64,000 nt of DNA from positions 150,376 through 214,375 of the forward strand of contig NZ_VLLI01000012.1 in the NCBI RefSeq assembly GCF_007830615.1. The letters are read 5' to 3'. The stretch comes from Mucilaginibacter frigoritolerans. Lineage in GTDB: Bacteria; Bacteroidota; Bacteroidia; Sphingobacteriales; Sphingobacteriaceae. The position numbers and the translations under genes are program-made. Positions 43,582-52,784 of the stretch are shown one piece after another (the stretch's first letter is position 1; every line of letters begins with the position of its first letter). The notes beneath the pieces were generated by a model. It searched no databases. It saw nothing but the letters and a program-made list of their open reading frames with translations, and was not told where the DNA came from.

Positions 43582-45537
43582 TTATTTTGTTATAGTTGTT
43601 GACAAATTATAAGTCAATGCTATGAACCAGCCGTCATACTTCATATGGTTTACTGTTGCCGGAGTACTTGTGCTGGTGTAGGCTTGCGGAACATCATTGA
43701 TATTGTCATAAACCTGGGACTTGCCATTATAATAGTATTGCTGGTTTTCAGCTGACAACTGCGATACCTGGCCGGCAGCTATACCTCCACTAATACAAAA
43801 GCGTTTCGTTGCATTACCCAGCATGATAGATGGGCCGAGTAAACCTTGTATTTGGGAGGAATTAAGGAAGACGCCACTGGCAACACCAAAATCAAAATAA
43901 CCGCCTGTCCGGATATAGACATGAGCTAAAACACCTGCACCAAATGCTCTGCTTTCATTTTTGTAGATGACCGTTCGGGTCACGCTGAGTAAATTTGGAT
44001 TATACGTAGTGGTAATTGCACCTGTTGTCGGATTAACAGTTTGTACGGCATCTTTATATTGAAAGATTTGCGATCCGGTCACAAAAGTCTGGTTGCCAAG
44101 GGATGAATAGATCACACCTGTGCTAAAATCGATTTTCAGACCCGACTGCACATTGAATTGCTTATTAGTTAAGTCAGTTTTGACGTTCTTGGTTCGAATA
44201 TGTACATTAAATGCATCAACATCAGGAACAGTCAATTCTGTTATCGTGCTGCTGTAAGTTACTTTTTTGTTTAGTGCTAAGTCATATAATTGTTTAACGC
44301 TGCTGGCATGATTACAGAAATCCTGGTAATACTTATTCGGAGTTTGATCTTTCACCACTATCGCCAAAATGAGTGCCGCCAAATCAGTTCCATTAGCGGG
44401 TGCGGCGCCGAATGTCAACCGCATTTGGTTTTGAATACAACTCAATGCTGTATAATAGTCGTTCTCACGAAAGTTGATGTCATTAAAAACACGGTTAAAA
44501 TCGTTCAGACCGGACTCGAGAGAAATTACATTGGCCATAAGGGTTTCATACGGTGTTGGGCCGGTTTTGTGAGGAGTTTCTCCTCCAGCAGACTTTGCTG
44601 AATCCTTAGAGGTCGCAGTTGTAACAGCTGGTGTTGCGGTTGATGCAGTCATTTGACTCACAAAAGCTGGTTCTGCATCCATGAACCTCACAGAGCTGTC
44701 GGTTTTGAAAACATAGGTAGAGTCTTTTTCACCGATGACTTGTATAACAAGACTTCTACCGGAAGCTGGCCTGAAAGGCCCCTTTAGTGGCTCGAAATAC
44801 TCCCACTTGTTCACTTTATCTTTCTTAATCTTCAAGATTACGTATGGTGAAAAAGCAGGTTTTAGGCGCAAGTCGTAAACGAGGAGATAACTGGCACTAG
44901 TAGCAAAGCCGTTATATTTATCATCGGCTAATAACCTTTTCTTATAACGAAATGGTAATTTGTCCTGTTTTATATTGTCATCTTCACCGACAAAGCAGCT
45001 AGAAAATACTGATGTTAATCCGCTGGGACTGATGGCCAACGTCTCCTGGATTTTTTTTGTAGCGTCATCCAAAAGGTCACAGATCGTTTTCACAGCTGGT
45101 TTAGTTGCGGCTTTTGTTTTGGCAGCGATGACCATCGTATCCTGTCCTTTTGCACCGACAGGCACGGTCAATGGCGTATCCAACTTCTTCGCGCCTATCG
45201 CCCATAGTTTACCACTAAGGAAAGTCAAGTCAACGGAAGATGCCTGTGTCGAAATGATCTGTAGGTTTTTGCTGGCTTTCGCTGAAGGATCAAAGGTAAG
45301 GACGAGATCTTTGGTAGTGTCGCCGTTGGTAAACTTCGCAGTATAATTATAAAAATCAGTGGGAAAAACGACAGTTAATGTCTCGGGCACTTTGGCTAAA
45401 ACTGTTTTCCCATTGGCAGATACTGTCTGGCTTATTGTAATGACAGTTTTACCGTCGGCAACGATCTTGGTGGTTTGGGCTACAGCTAATAATACCGAGC
45501 ATAATAAAATACTTAGCGAGAGGATTTTTCGTTTCAT
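43582..45537 (-). CDS. Secreted protein of unknown function, operon partner of the metzincin
   Basis: 651 residues from ATG 45537 with a clear signal peptide (ILSLSILLCSVLLAVAQ). Beta-rich N-terminal half with Lys/Thr/Val repeats (TLTVVFPTDFYNYTAKFTNG), a Ser/Thr-rich linker (TASTATPAVTTATSKDSAKS), and a C-terminal half with amphipathic strands (GVLAHVYIRTGGYFDFGVAS, DGWFIALTYNLSTTITK) like an outer-membrane barrel ending. No family recognised. Co-transcription with the protease suggests a surface anchor or partner. Confidence 0.75.
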   Translation of the reverse strand: MKRKILSLSILLCSVLLAVAQTTKIVADGKTVITISQTVSANGKTVLAKVPETLTVVFPTDFYNYTAKFTNGDTTKDLVLTFDPSAKASKNLQIISTQASSVDLTFLSGKLWAIGAKKLDTPLTVPVGAKGQDTMVIAAKTKAATKPAVKTICDLLDDATKKIQETLAISPSGLTSVFSSCFVGEDDNIKQDKLPFRYKKRLLADDKYNGFATSASYLLVYDLRLKPAFSPYVILKIKKDKVNKWEYFEPLKGPFRPASGRSLVIQVIGEKDSTYVFKTDSSVRFMDAEPAFVSQMTASTATPAVTTATSKDSAKSAGGETPHKTGPTPYETLMANVISLESGLNDFNRVFNDINFRENDYYTALSCIQNQMRLTFGAAPANGTDLAALILAIVVKDQTPNKYYQDFCNHASSVKQLYDLALNKKVTYSSTITELTVPDVDAFNVHIRTKNVKTDLTNKQFNVQSGLKIDFSTGVIYSSLGNQTFVTGSQIFQYKDAVQTVNPTTGAITTTYNPNLLSVTRTVIYKNESRAFGAGVLAHVYIRTGGYFDFGVASGVFLNSSQIQGLLGPSIMLGNATKRFCISGGIAAGQVSQLSAENQQYYYNGKSQVYDNINDVPQAYTSTSTPATVNHMKYDGWFIALTYNLSTTITK

Positions 45538-45756
45538 ACAAATAAGGTTAGGCATTAATTAAAAGAGATCAGATCCCTAATAATCAACTGTTTATATTGG
45601 TAATATTACAAATATTATTTTTGATAAGCAAGTTGACAATCATAATTTTTTTTTGATTGTTTACTTGTTACCCCCCAACAATAATATTGTCACAACGATC
45701 AGCATAGGTATTTTGGTGCTTATAAGTAACAAGCTCCATCAGTCAGATTATGGAAA

Positions 45757-47517
45757 TTACATCATTTTTTCTATTTCATTTATGACACTTTTAATTTGCG
45801 ATGAATGTATAGTAAGTTCGGAAAGCCAGCTTTCTCGGGCACAAGAAACAACAAAACGGTTTTCAAAGACTTCAAATACCTTATTACATTTAATTTTCAA
45901 GCCATTTTCGGATAAATAAAGTTCGGAAAACAATGTTCGCACAACCTTTTCCTTTTCGTAGGGATTCCCTATTTCATAATATAAATAAAGGCTTTTTAAG
46001 AGTTCGGAAAGTTTTAACAGGTTAGAGACATTTTCTTTAATTTCTTTGCCGGAATACATGATAACTTCCTGCAATTCCATCAATTTCTTATTGATTGAAT
46101 CTTCTTCCGTCACAAATGATTCAGGAGTATATACGCCTGTTTTAAGTAATGTGAGTCTATTTTCCTGGAGGTATGTTAAGTCTTCTTTTAATTTCTTTGT
46201 TTTACGGTTATTTTCCTCAAGTTGTGATTGATATTCGTTTTCATAAGTATTTACATAATTGTTTGTCCGCGCATCTATTTCAGCTTTTTCAGCGTCAGTA
46301 AATGACAATTGAGCTATGTGTTTACCTATTTTGTCTGTTAAGAGTTTGACATTGATACTTTTGACTGGGTTAGGACATTCTTTGCTGCAATGACATCCAA
46401 AATACAATATTCCCTTTTTTACATAGGGAGTATAGAGACGAGTGCAACCCTTACACCGAATAATTCCACGCATCGGGTATTCAATGTATTTCGTATAATT
46501 AATGCTAACGTTTTTCTTTCCAAGTACCACTTGGACTTTATTAAATAATTCTTTGCTTACGATAGCAACGTGGCTGTTACTTTTCACATACTCATTATTA
46601 TTGCCCTTCACTTCTCCGATATAAAACCGATTGGTAAGGATATGCTGAATACTGCTTACCGTAGCTGGCCGACAAATCGGATCTATCGGCACCATGGTAT
46701 CGTCTTCCTCATCTGCCATCCGCTCTTCCAATGTCCGTCTTCTTCGTGTGGGTGGCATCGTAAACCCCTGGGATGTAGCCCAACGAGCCAGAGCCGACAT
46801 GCTCCAAAGACCAGTTGCATATAATTCAAAAAGTTTAATGATTATCAGCGCTCTTTCTGGATCGATTGGTTTATGTTCCATTTGACCAAGATTGAGAAAT
46901 CCTACGGGTGCTTTATTAGTACAATATCCCTGTTCACGTTTGTTACGAATATTAAGTTTTACTTTCTCTCTCGTCACCCGAGAATTATGCTCAGCAAACA
47001 TACCGTCAATATCCATGTGCAATGCTCCGGCGCTTGTTTTGTCATAACTTGCTAACGTGAACCTGAAATCTACCCCCTGCGCAATAAGTTTATTGATGAT
47101 ATTATTGTCGCCTTTATTGCGACTGGCTCTGTCCCAACAGAGAAAAATCACTCCTTTGAAATATCCCTTATTTAAAAACTGTACTAACTGGTAGAATTTG
47201 GGGCGCTCAATACGGTATTGAATGGTGCCATTATCACCAAAAACCAACTCACTATCTTCTTTAAAGCCAGAATGTTTTTCTGAAATGATGCCATCAAGAC
47301 AAAAACCTGGTATCGTAACCAATGCTATGCTTAAATGTTCTCTATAGGCGAATCGTGCATTCTCCGACTTCTGGTATTTCAAAGAATTTTTCTGATTTTC
47401 GGGTTCGTCGGTACTTTTGCGGTTGTATATCAAAAAACAATCACGGTATTTTCCGCTCTTAATGGCTTTCAATGTTTGCTCTTCGACATTATTCGTTTGT
47501 ATTGGTAGTTGGTTCAT
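45757..47517 (-). CDS. Second large serine recombinase
   Basis: 586 residues. Catalytic Ser35 in LIYNRKSTDEPENQKNSLKY, Arg in CWDRASRNKGD, recombinase domain (NIRNKREQGYCTNKAPVGFL), zinc ribbon CKGC with CHCSKEC, and a long coiled coil (about 425-520). Distinct from the recombinase at 23790-25337 and without a tRNA beside it. It may mobilise a separate element or invert a segment. Preceded by a 97-residue gene overlapping its start by 29 bases. Confidence 0.93.
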   Translation of the reverse strand: MNQLPIQTNNVEEQTLKAIKSGKYRDCFLIYNRKSTDEPENQKNSLKYQKSENARFAYREHLSIALVTIPGFCLDGIISEKHSGFKEDSELVFGDNGTIQYRIERPKFYQLVQFLNKGYFKGVIFLCWDRASRNKGDNNIINKLIAQGVDFRFTLASYDKTSAGALHMDIDGMFAEHNSRVTREKVKLNIRNKREQGYCTNKAPVGFLNLGQMEHKPIDPERALIIIKLFELYATGLWSMSALARWATSQGFTMPPTRRRRTLEERMADEEDDTMVPIDPICRPATVSSIQHILTNRFYIGEVKGNNNEYVKSNSHVAIVSKELFNKVQVVLGKKNVSINYTKYIEYPMRGIIRCKGCTRLYTPYVKKGILYFGCHCSKECPNPVKSINVKLLTDKIGKHIAQLSFTDAEKAEIDARTNNYVNTYENEYQSQLEENNRKTKKLKEDLTYLQENRLTLLKTGVYTPESFVTEEDSINKKLMELQEVIMYSGKEIKENVSNLLKLSELLKSLYLYYEIGNPYEKEKVVRTLFSELYLSENGLKIKCNKVFEVFENRFVVSCARESWLSELTIHSSQIKSVINEIEKMM

Positions 47518-47782
47518 TAATTGGTTTCATTAATTGTCCATCTTTCATTACATACCCTTCTGCAAGTAACCGATTGTGAATCCCTTGCAGTACGGCTCCG
47601 AGTTCACGTAACGCCTCCATGGTTTCTTCACTGAAAATATAGTGCTCGGAATCCAAAGAGGAGCAACGAATAGGTTCCTTACTGCTGGGTAAGAGACTTC
47701 GTTGCTCCTCATTAGATATAACGCTATTAGATTGTAATCTCTCACCCAGCATGGGGAGTATATCAGATTCTTCGTGCTGCAT
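47489..47782 (-). CDS. Small accessory protein upstream of the second recombinase
   Basis: 97 residues, polar N-terminus then a helix EETMEALRELGAVLQGIHNRLLAEGYV. Its 3' end overlaps the recombinase start by 29 bases. Not recognised; position as for partners of serine integrases. Divergent from the HerA/TraD-like gene, 112 bases apart. Confidence 0.65.
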   Translation of the reverse strand: MQHEESDILPMLGERLQSNSVISNEEQRSLLPSSKEPIRCSSLDSEHYIFSEETMEALRELGAVLQGIHNRLLAEGYVMKDGQLMKPINEPTTNTNE

Positions 47783-47894
47783 GCAAAAAGTATGACAGGG
47801 CTTAAGACTGCATTAAAGCGCAGTAATTTATAGCCCTATACCCTTTTGCATCACTATTCCTCTAACTGTAGTTTGTATAGGATTAGGACATAAC

Positions 47895-49073
47895 ATGATT
47901 GACGATTATGCCCATTCAAAACCGTTCACCCCCATTGGCTATACGAACTTCAGAAATCAACAGCAACTCTTTGGAATTAAATTAAACGACAGATATAGTC
48001 ATGTATATGCCCTGGGAAAGACCGGAAGCGGCAAAACTTCTTTGCTTTTAAACATGGCTATTGACGACATTTACAAGGGTTATGGCGTTGCCCTTATAGA
48101 GCCACATGGAGACGCATCTGCTGATCTTTTGAAAAAAATTCCTGAACATAGGAAGAAAGATGTTATATATTTTAATCCTGGTGATGCCGCTCACCGCACC
48201 GGCTTTAATCCGCTTTTAAATGTTCCCATTGAAGATCGCCACCTGGTCGCTTCTGAATTGGTACTTGCCTTTAAGAAGATCTGGGGCGACAGTTGGGGCC
48301 CGCGTCTCGAATATATTTTGCGTTATAGTTGCCTGACATTGCTTGAGTACCCTACTGCTACCCTATTGGATATTCAGCCGCTATTATTAGACCGAGCATA
48401 TCGAAATATGGTATTACTCTATACCGATAATCCGGTAATCCTATCGTTCTGGCACAATGAATACGATAGTTACACCAATTCGTTTAGGACAGAGGCCATT
48501 ATGCCAATATTGAATAAAGTTGGTGTCTTTTCTGCCAATGTTATTTTGCGGGAAATTGTCGGGCAACAGGAAAGCATTTCCCTGGAGGAGATTATGAATT
48601 CTGGTAAAATTTTAATCTGCAATTTATCCAAGGGAATTATTGGAGAAGACGTATCCCAAATCTTAGGGAGCCTTTTGACAACAAGCATTCAAACCGCCGC
48701 CATGCGCAGAGCAAAAGTAGCAGCGCATGAACGCAGAACTTTTATGGTTTTTATTGATGAGTGCCATTCGTTTATCACAACATCATTCGCAACGATATTA
48801 TCAGAGGTACGCAAATACAACGTAGGGTTATTTCTAACGCACCAATACATTGAACAGCTTCCTGACGAAGTACAAAGTGCCATTTTAGGCAACGTAGGAA
48901 CTATCATTTGCTTCCGGTTGGGAACACATGATGCAAAAATCATAGCCGATGAGTTTTATCCGGTCTTCACTGTTGATGACTTTATCAACCTACCGAGATT
49001 CCATATGTATTTAAGGGTATTGATTGACGGAGTGGCGAGTAAGCCGTTTAGTGCAAAAACTCAATTTATTTAA
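47895..49073 (+). CDS. HerA/TraD-like DNA-translocase ATPase
   Basis: 392 residues. Walker A ALGKTGSGKTSLLLNMA, GYGVALIEPHGDASADLL, Walker B FMVFIDECHSF and sensor FLTHQYIEQLP, with a late FRLGTHDAKIIADEF, which is the DUF87/TraM-recognition ATPase family of conjugative elements. No N-terminal membrane helices, unlike classical coupling proteins. Alternatively a HerA-type defence ATPase, but no nuclease partner is adjacent. Confidence 0.88.
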   Translation: MIDDYAHSKPFTPIGYTNFRNQQQLFGIKLNDRYSHVYALGKTGSGKTSLLLNMAIDDIYKGYGVALIEPHGDASADLLKKIPEHRKKDVIYFNPGDAAHRTGFNPLLNVPIEDRHLVASELVLAFKKIWGDSWGPRLEYILRYSCLTLLEYPTATLLDIQPLLLDRAYRNMVLLYTDNPVILSFWHNEYDSYTNSFRTEAIMPILNKVGVFSANVILREIVGQQESISLEEIMNSGKILICNLSKGIIGEDVSQILGSLLTTSIQTAAMRRAKVAAHERRTFMVFIDECHSFITTSFATILSEVRKYNVGLFLTHQYIEQLPDEVQSAILGNVGTIICFRLGTHDAKIIADEFYPVFTVDDFINLPRFHMYLRVLIDGVASKPFSAKTQFI

Positions 49074-49164
49074 ATAAAACTTCCAAAGTTAATGTTCTAC
49101 AAATGCTAGAATCCTAATATCCTAGCCGCGATATTCACAATATGCTTCTATAAAGGATAAGCAT

Positions 49165-49785
49165 TTAACCTTTATTGATTGCCAATTCCAAATCAAAAAT
49201 CAGCCATTTTATTTTATCAAATTCAGCATCAATTTGTAATTTCCGTTCTGTTGACATGTGTATGATACCCTCACGCACATCTATTGGCAAATCAGCAAGG
49301 TGTTCTTCTTTTATTGGGGGAGTGTTTGTTAACAAATCTTTAAGAGTACTTATCGCTGTAACAATATTTGCTTTATGAAGATCTTCTAAAGTTATTTTGG
49401 TCTTCTTCACTGCTTCAATAACAGCAATTATGTTAACACTGATTCGTTTAATATTTGATACTGCTAGTGTAAAATCAATTGCTTGGGCTGCAACATTATT
49501 TTTAGTTTCTTCGATAAGGGCATAAACAGCATCAATTCTTCTAATTATCAAGTCTTTTTCAACTCGATTATTTTCTTTTTTGCTTTCCAAAATACTAGCT
49601 ACCCAATAAGCCACCCCTAACGTGGCTCCTATAGAAATTAAAGAAACCATCGCTCCAACAGTATCGACCTCTGTTTTAACCTTTAAAATAGGCCATCTTT
49701 GAATTGTTTTGCCCAGAAGAACTCCTATAACCAATAAGAAAATTGAATAAATAATGCTAATGGTTATCCACCAAGCTTTCCTCAT
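49165..49785 (-). CDS. Two-span membrane protein of the STAS-HATPase operon
   Basis: 206 residues: two membrane helices (about 6-26 and 45-64), then a charged helical domain of 140 residues with heptad-like pattern (IIRRIDAVYALIEETKNNVA). No family recognised. Start overlaps the stop of the STAS gene by 29 bases. It would be the membrane output or sensor of the operon. Confidence 0.75.
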   Translation of the reverse strand: MRKAWWITISIIYSIFLLVIGVLLGKTIQRWPILKVKTEVDTVGAMVSLISIGATLGVAYWVASILESKKENNRVEKDLIIRRIDAVYALIEETKNNVAAQAIDFTLAVSNIKRISVNIIAVIEAVKKTKITLEDLHKANIVTAISTLKDLLTNTPPIKEEHLADLPIDVREGIIHMSTERKLQIDAEFDKIKWLIFDLELAINKG

Positions 49786-50110
49786 GAGCGTCTTTTAGGT
49801 AAGCAAATATGTCGGTCATTAAATATGGCTCTTCGTTAGAAATAAGCTCCAAGTGATTAAGTATTTGATTGTAATCTAAATGATGTTCGCGTATTAAGCC
49901 TCCGAAAATTTCTTCTAAAAAAGATGTTCCGTATCCAAGAGTTCCATCTAAATCAACAACAACAATTTTATCGTTTTTAATTGCATCGTCAAAAATACTA
50001 TAAAACTTTTCAGTCCTAAATTGTTCTCCTGACCATTTTCCTTCTTTTATATACCTGGGGCCTGGAGTTCGGGAAAAATCCCTTGCTATTTTTACTGTAA
50101 TTCTGTCCAT
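49757..50110 (-). CDS. STAS-like (DUF4325) protein
   Basis: 117 residues. The pattern VVVDLDGTLGYGTSFLEEIF is the DUF4325/STAS-like core strand and helix. STAS proteins act as phosphorylatable antagonists of HATPase kinases in anti-sigma-type switches. Overlaps the ATPase gene by 19 bases and the membrane-protein gene by 29, so the three are made together. Confidence 0.8.
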   Translation of the reverse strand: MDRITVKIARDFSRTPGPRYIKEGKWSGEQFRTEKFYSIFDDAIKNDKIVVVDLDGTLGYGTSFLEEIFGGLIREHHLDYNQILNHLELISNEEPYLMTDIFAYLKDAHEESLVDNH

Positions 50111-51189
50111 GGCGTTGAGCTTGTTTGAGCGTTTATTTCAAAGTAAACAAAAGTTCCTTCAAAATTATTAGGTAATAATTCGTATTTATCTAGACCAACG
50201 TTTGCAAAAACGTTGTTTGTTATAATATGTAGGTTAGAAATCAAGTTTCTATCCATTGCTTCTTTAATTCCAGGTAATCCCTTACCTCTGTAGTGCTTAC
50301 CTGTCACTGTCTTATGTAGATCACCATTTAATATTTTCCTTAAGACATCAGCGTTATTTTCGGAACTGAATAAATTCATTAATATTTTCCAGTTAAAGAA
50401 TTTGCTCCCCTCTTTTTTGCTGTTTAGGCTTTCAAAGATACCAACTCCATAATCAATAAAAGAAAATGAAGCGATTTTTTGCTTTTCATTGACATTAACA
50501 GAGAGCCACCAGTGTTTTTCACCTTCTTTAGTCGGAGTTGCATGGTTAAACGAATTCTGCATTAACTCTACTAGCGACCGCTGCAATCCTTTATAGATAA
50601 CCTTGTGTCCTAAAATCATTTTCGATACATTATCCATAATATTTGCTCCTAACTCAGCATCTACGTCTTTCCAGGCATGGGTATGAATTGCATTGTGAGT
50701 GCCGATATTGTATCGTTCCCTCGTCTTAAAACTGATCTTGAAAAGCGTTTGAAAAAAACCTGATGCAATTAGAATATTATTAATATTATCATCTGATGGA
50801 AAATCGCCATTAAATTCAACTTTTTTCTCTTTAAACTTCACCATTATTGAAAGCAATATTACAATTGCACTGTAATCAATTGACTTAATTTTGTTCATCA
50901 AAATGAAAACTTTCCTTTTTTTATCGAAATGGCTTTTAAGTGTTGAAATAAATTCAATTACTTCAATTGGATGAGTAAGGAATGAAAAGTTACCTGGTGC
51001 TTTGGATTTAAAATAATCGAAGTGTTTATTTTTATTGTTGACAACTCGCTTTTGAGGTTTTGTCCTCGCATTTTGTATTTTATTGCGCTTCTTTTTATTC
51101 TTTTTAAACCGAAGCCTCTTTTTCAATGATGCTTCAGCGTGCTTATTATTCTTATTTTTGAAGTATTTAGTAGAATAAAGTTTTTTCAT
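50092..51189 (-). CDS. STAS-like/HATPase (GHKL) fusion protein
   Basis: 365 residues: Lys/Arg/Asn-rich N-terminus (1-55), a STAS-like segment (about 80-160, RKVFILMNKIKSIDYSAIVI), then a Bergerat ATPase with N box QRSLVELMQNSFNHA, G1 FIDYGVGI and G2 GKHYRGKGLPGI. No HisKA domain, so like RsbW/SpoIIAB it may be a Ser kinase or ATP-driven switch, but no sigma factor is near. First gene of a three-gene overlapping operon. Markedly A+T-rich. Confidence 0.8.
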   Translation of the reverse strand: MKKLYSTKYFKNKNNKHAEASLKKRLRFKKNKKKRNKIQNARTKPQKRVVNNKNKHFDYFKSKAPGNFSFLTHPIEVIEFISTLKSHFDKKRKVFILMNKIKSIDYSAIVILLSIMVKFKEKKVEFNGDFPSDDNINNILIASGFFQTLFKISFKTRERYNIGTHNAIHTHAWKDVDAELGANIMDNVSKMILGHKVIYKGLQRSLVELMQNSFNHATPTKEGEKHWWLSVNVNEKQKIASFSFIDYGVGIFESLNSKKEGSKFFNWKILMNLFSSENNADVLRKILNGDLHKTVTGKHYRGKGLPGIKEAMDRNLISNLHIITNNVFANVGLDKYELLPNNFEGTFVYFEINAQTSSTPWTELQ

Positions 51190-51523
51190 TTAATGGATTA
51201 GGATTTTATATAATAAAAAACCTGCTAATGTATACCGATGGAACAGCTGATTAGCTGCCAACGAACATTACCAGGCTCTTTCAAACAAAGTTAATGAATA
51301 TCATTGGTAAATTCCGCCATTACATTTACGGCATCTTATTACCCTAAATTGTTTAAATTTAATGGATATCAAAGGAGCCTCGATACCTCTGTGGCAACTC
51401 CTGCATATAACTTTGTAGTAGCATCTAACTAGATACGAAATAAAATTTACTTCACTTATCCCCTCTCCCGTTCGCGTGTACGCTTAAAGAAATTGATTCT
51501 TTAAACAACTAAATCAGTACACC
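51190..51523. other. Divergent promoter region of ardC and the STAS-HATPase operon
   Basis: 334 bases, no gene seen. On the plus strand TAACTTTG (51408-51415) is an exact -7 match 108 bases before ardC, leaving a leader of about 100 bases. Confidence 0.5.
51408..51415 (+). promoter_or_regulatory. -7 promoter element of ardC
   Basis: TAACTTTG, exact TAnnTTTG match. Confidence 0.45.
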
Positions 51524-52432
51524 ATGAACACACAAAATCAACACCTTGATGTATTCGCCATCATCACCAATCGGATTATCGAACAACTAGAAAAGCAAGT
51601 TATTCCATGGCGAAAGCCCTGGATAGAAGGCGGCCATCCACAGAACCTCTTCAACAAACGTCCCTATTCAGGAATTAACACCTGGCTCTTAGGTTCCTTG
51701 GGCTATGCACAAAACTACTTTCTAACATTCAAGCAACTTAAGGCAGTCGGTGCTAGTGTTAAAAAGGGAGAAAAAGGGACAATGGTAGTTTTCTGGAAGA
51801 AACTTCCACCAGAGCAAACATCAGAGGACACCGAACAGCAATCAGCCAAAACCGTGCTGCGCTATTATTACGTCTTTAACATTGCGCAGATTGATCATTT
51901 GCCGGAGGTCGTGAACATTCCCTATCCAGTGCATCCTATCTCCCAGATCGGCGCCTGTGAGGAGATTATTGAAGTCATGCCACATTGCCCGGTCATTACA
52001 CATGGCAAGCAAGCTGCTTTTTATGATCCATTGAAAGACCGTATCAATATGCCCAAGCAAGGATCATTTGATAGCGTTGCCAGCTACTACGGCACGCTCT
52101 TCCACGAGCTCATCCACAGTACCGGCCATCAATCACGGTTGAACCGAAAAGAAATTGTCGAGCCAAGCAAGTATGGTTCTGAACCGTATTCCATTGAGGA
52201 ACTAACGGCTGAAATTGGAGCTTGCTACCTCAACTCAGTTGCCGGGATCATCCATGATGAGTTCGATAACAGTGTTGCGTATATCAAAGGGTGGATAGAT
52301 AAACTAAGAAGTGACAAGCGAATCATTGTCTATGCCAGTGGCCAGGCACAACGGGCAACTGACTACATTCTCAATGTGCAGCTTAATGCAAAAGAATCCA
52401 TCGAAGAGGCGGAAACAGCAGAGACCCAGTAA
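51524..52432 (+). CDS. ArdC-like antirestriction / ssDNA-binding metallopeptidase
   Basis: 302 residues. N-terminal ArdC/DUF1738 domain (VIPWRKPWIEGGHPQNLFNK, RPYSGINTWLLG, GASVKKGEKGTMVVFWKK) and C-terminal zincin with FHELIHSTGHQSRLNR. ArdC proteins coat incoming single-stranded DNA and protect conjugating elements from restriction. Typical gene of plasmids and ICEs, supporting that this stretch is mobile. The stop overlaps the next start in TAATG. Confidence 0.92.
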   Translation: MNTQNQHLDVFAIITNRIIEQLEKQVIPWRKPWIEGGHPQNLFNKRPYSGINTWLLGSLGYAQNYFLTFKQLKAVGASVKKGEKGTMVVFWKKLPPEQTSEDTEQQSAKTVLRYYYVFNIAQIDHLPEVVNIPYPVHPISQIGACEEIIEVMPHCPVITHGKQAAFYDPLKDRINMPKQGSFDSVASYYGTLFHELIHSTGHQSRLNRKEIVEPSKYGSEPYSIEELTAEIGACYLNSVAGIIHDEFDNSVAYIKGWIDKLRSDKRIIVYASGQAQRATDYILNVQLNAKESIEEAETAETQ

Positions 52433-52614
52433 TGGGTCTTTTTATTGCTGTGTATTTGCTTATTGTTTTCTTGGTTCTCATGCTATGCCTGATCTATAGC
52501 CATTTCTATATTGGTATTGGTGCCATAGGCGGTTGTCATTATTCTTTCCAATCTTTTCAAAACAAGGAAAAAAGAGCCGCAAAGATGGTGTCCGCAGCAC
52601 ATACGAGCGCATAA
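52432..52614 (+). CDS. Small membrane protein coupled to ardC
   Basis: 60 residues; ATG overlaps the ardC stop (TAATG). One long hydrophobic helix (FIAVYLLIVFLVLMLCLIYS) then a soluble tail. The tail's codon pattern is less convincing, and the 170 bases after it show no gene. Coupling and the clear helix support translation. Confidence 0.45.
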   Translation: MGLFIAVYLLIVFLVLMLCLIYSHFYIGIGAIGGCHYSFQSFQNKEKRAAKMVSAAHTSA

Positions 52615-52784
52615 TGGTTTGGCGTTTCCGGCCAAACCACCCTGCGGGACTTATAGCTCTCCTGTTGCTGCTCTGGACACCCATTCTTGGGCGTTCTTTT
52701 TCCTTCTTCTTTTGAAAACGCTTTAGGGAAGCGGGAATGAAGATCATAAGTAACCGTTTTTTTCACCATTAATCCCATTTACAC

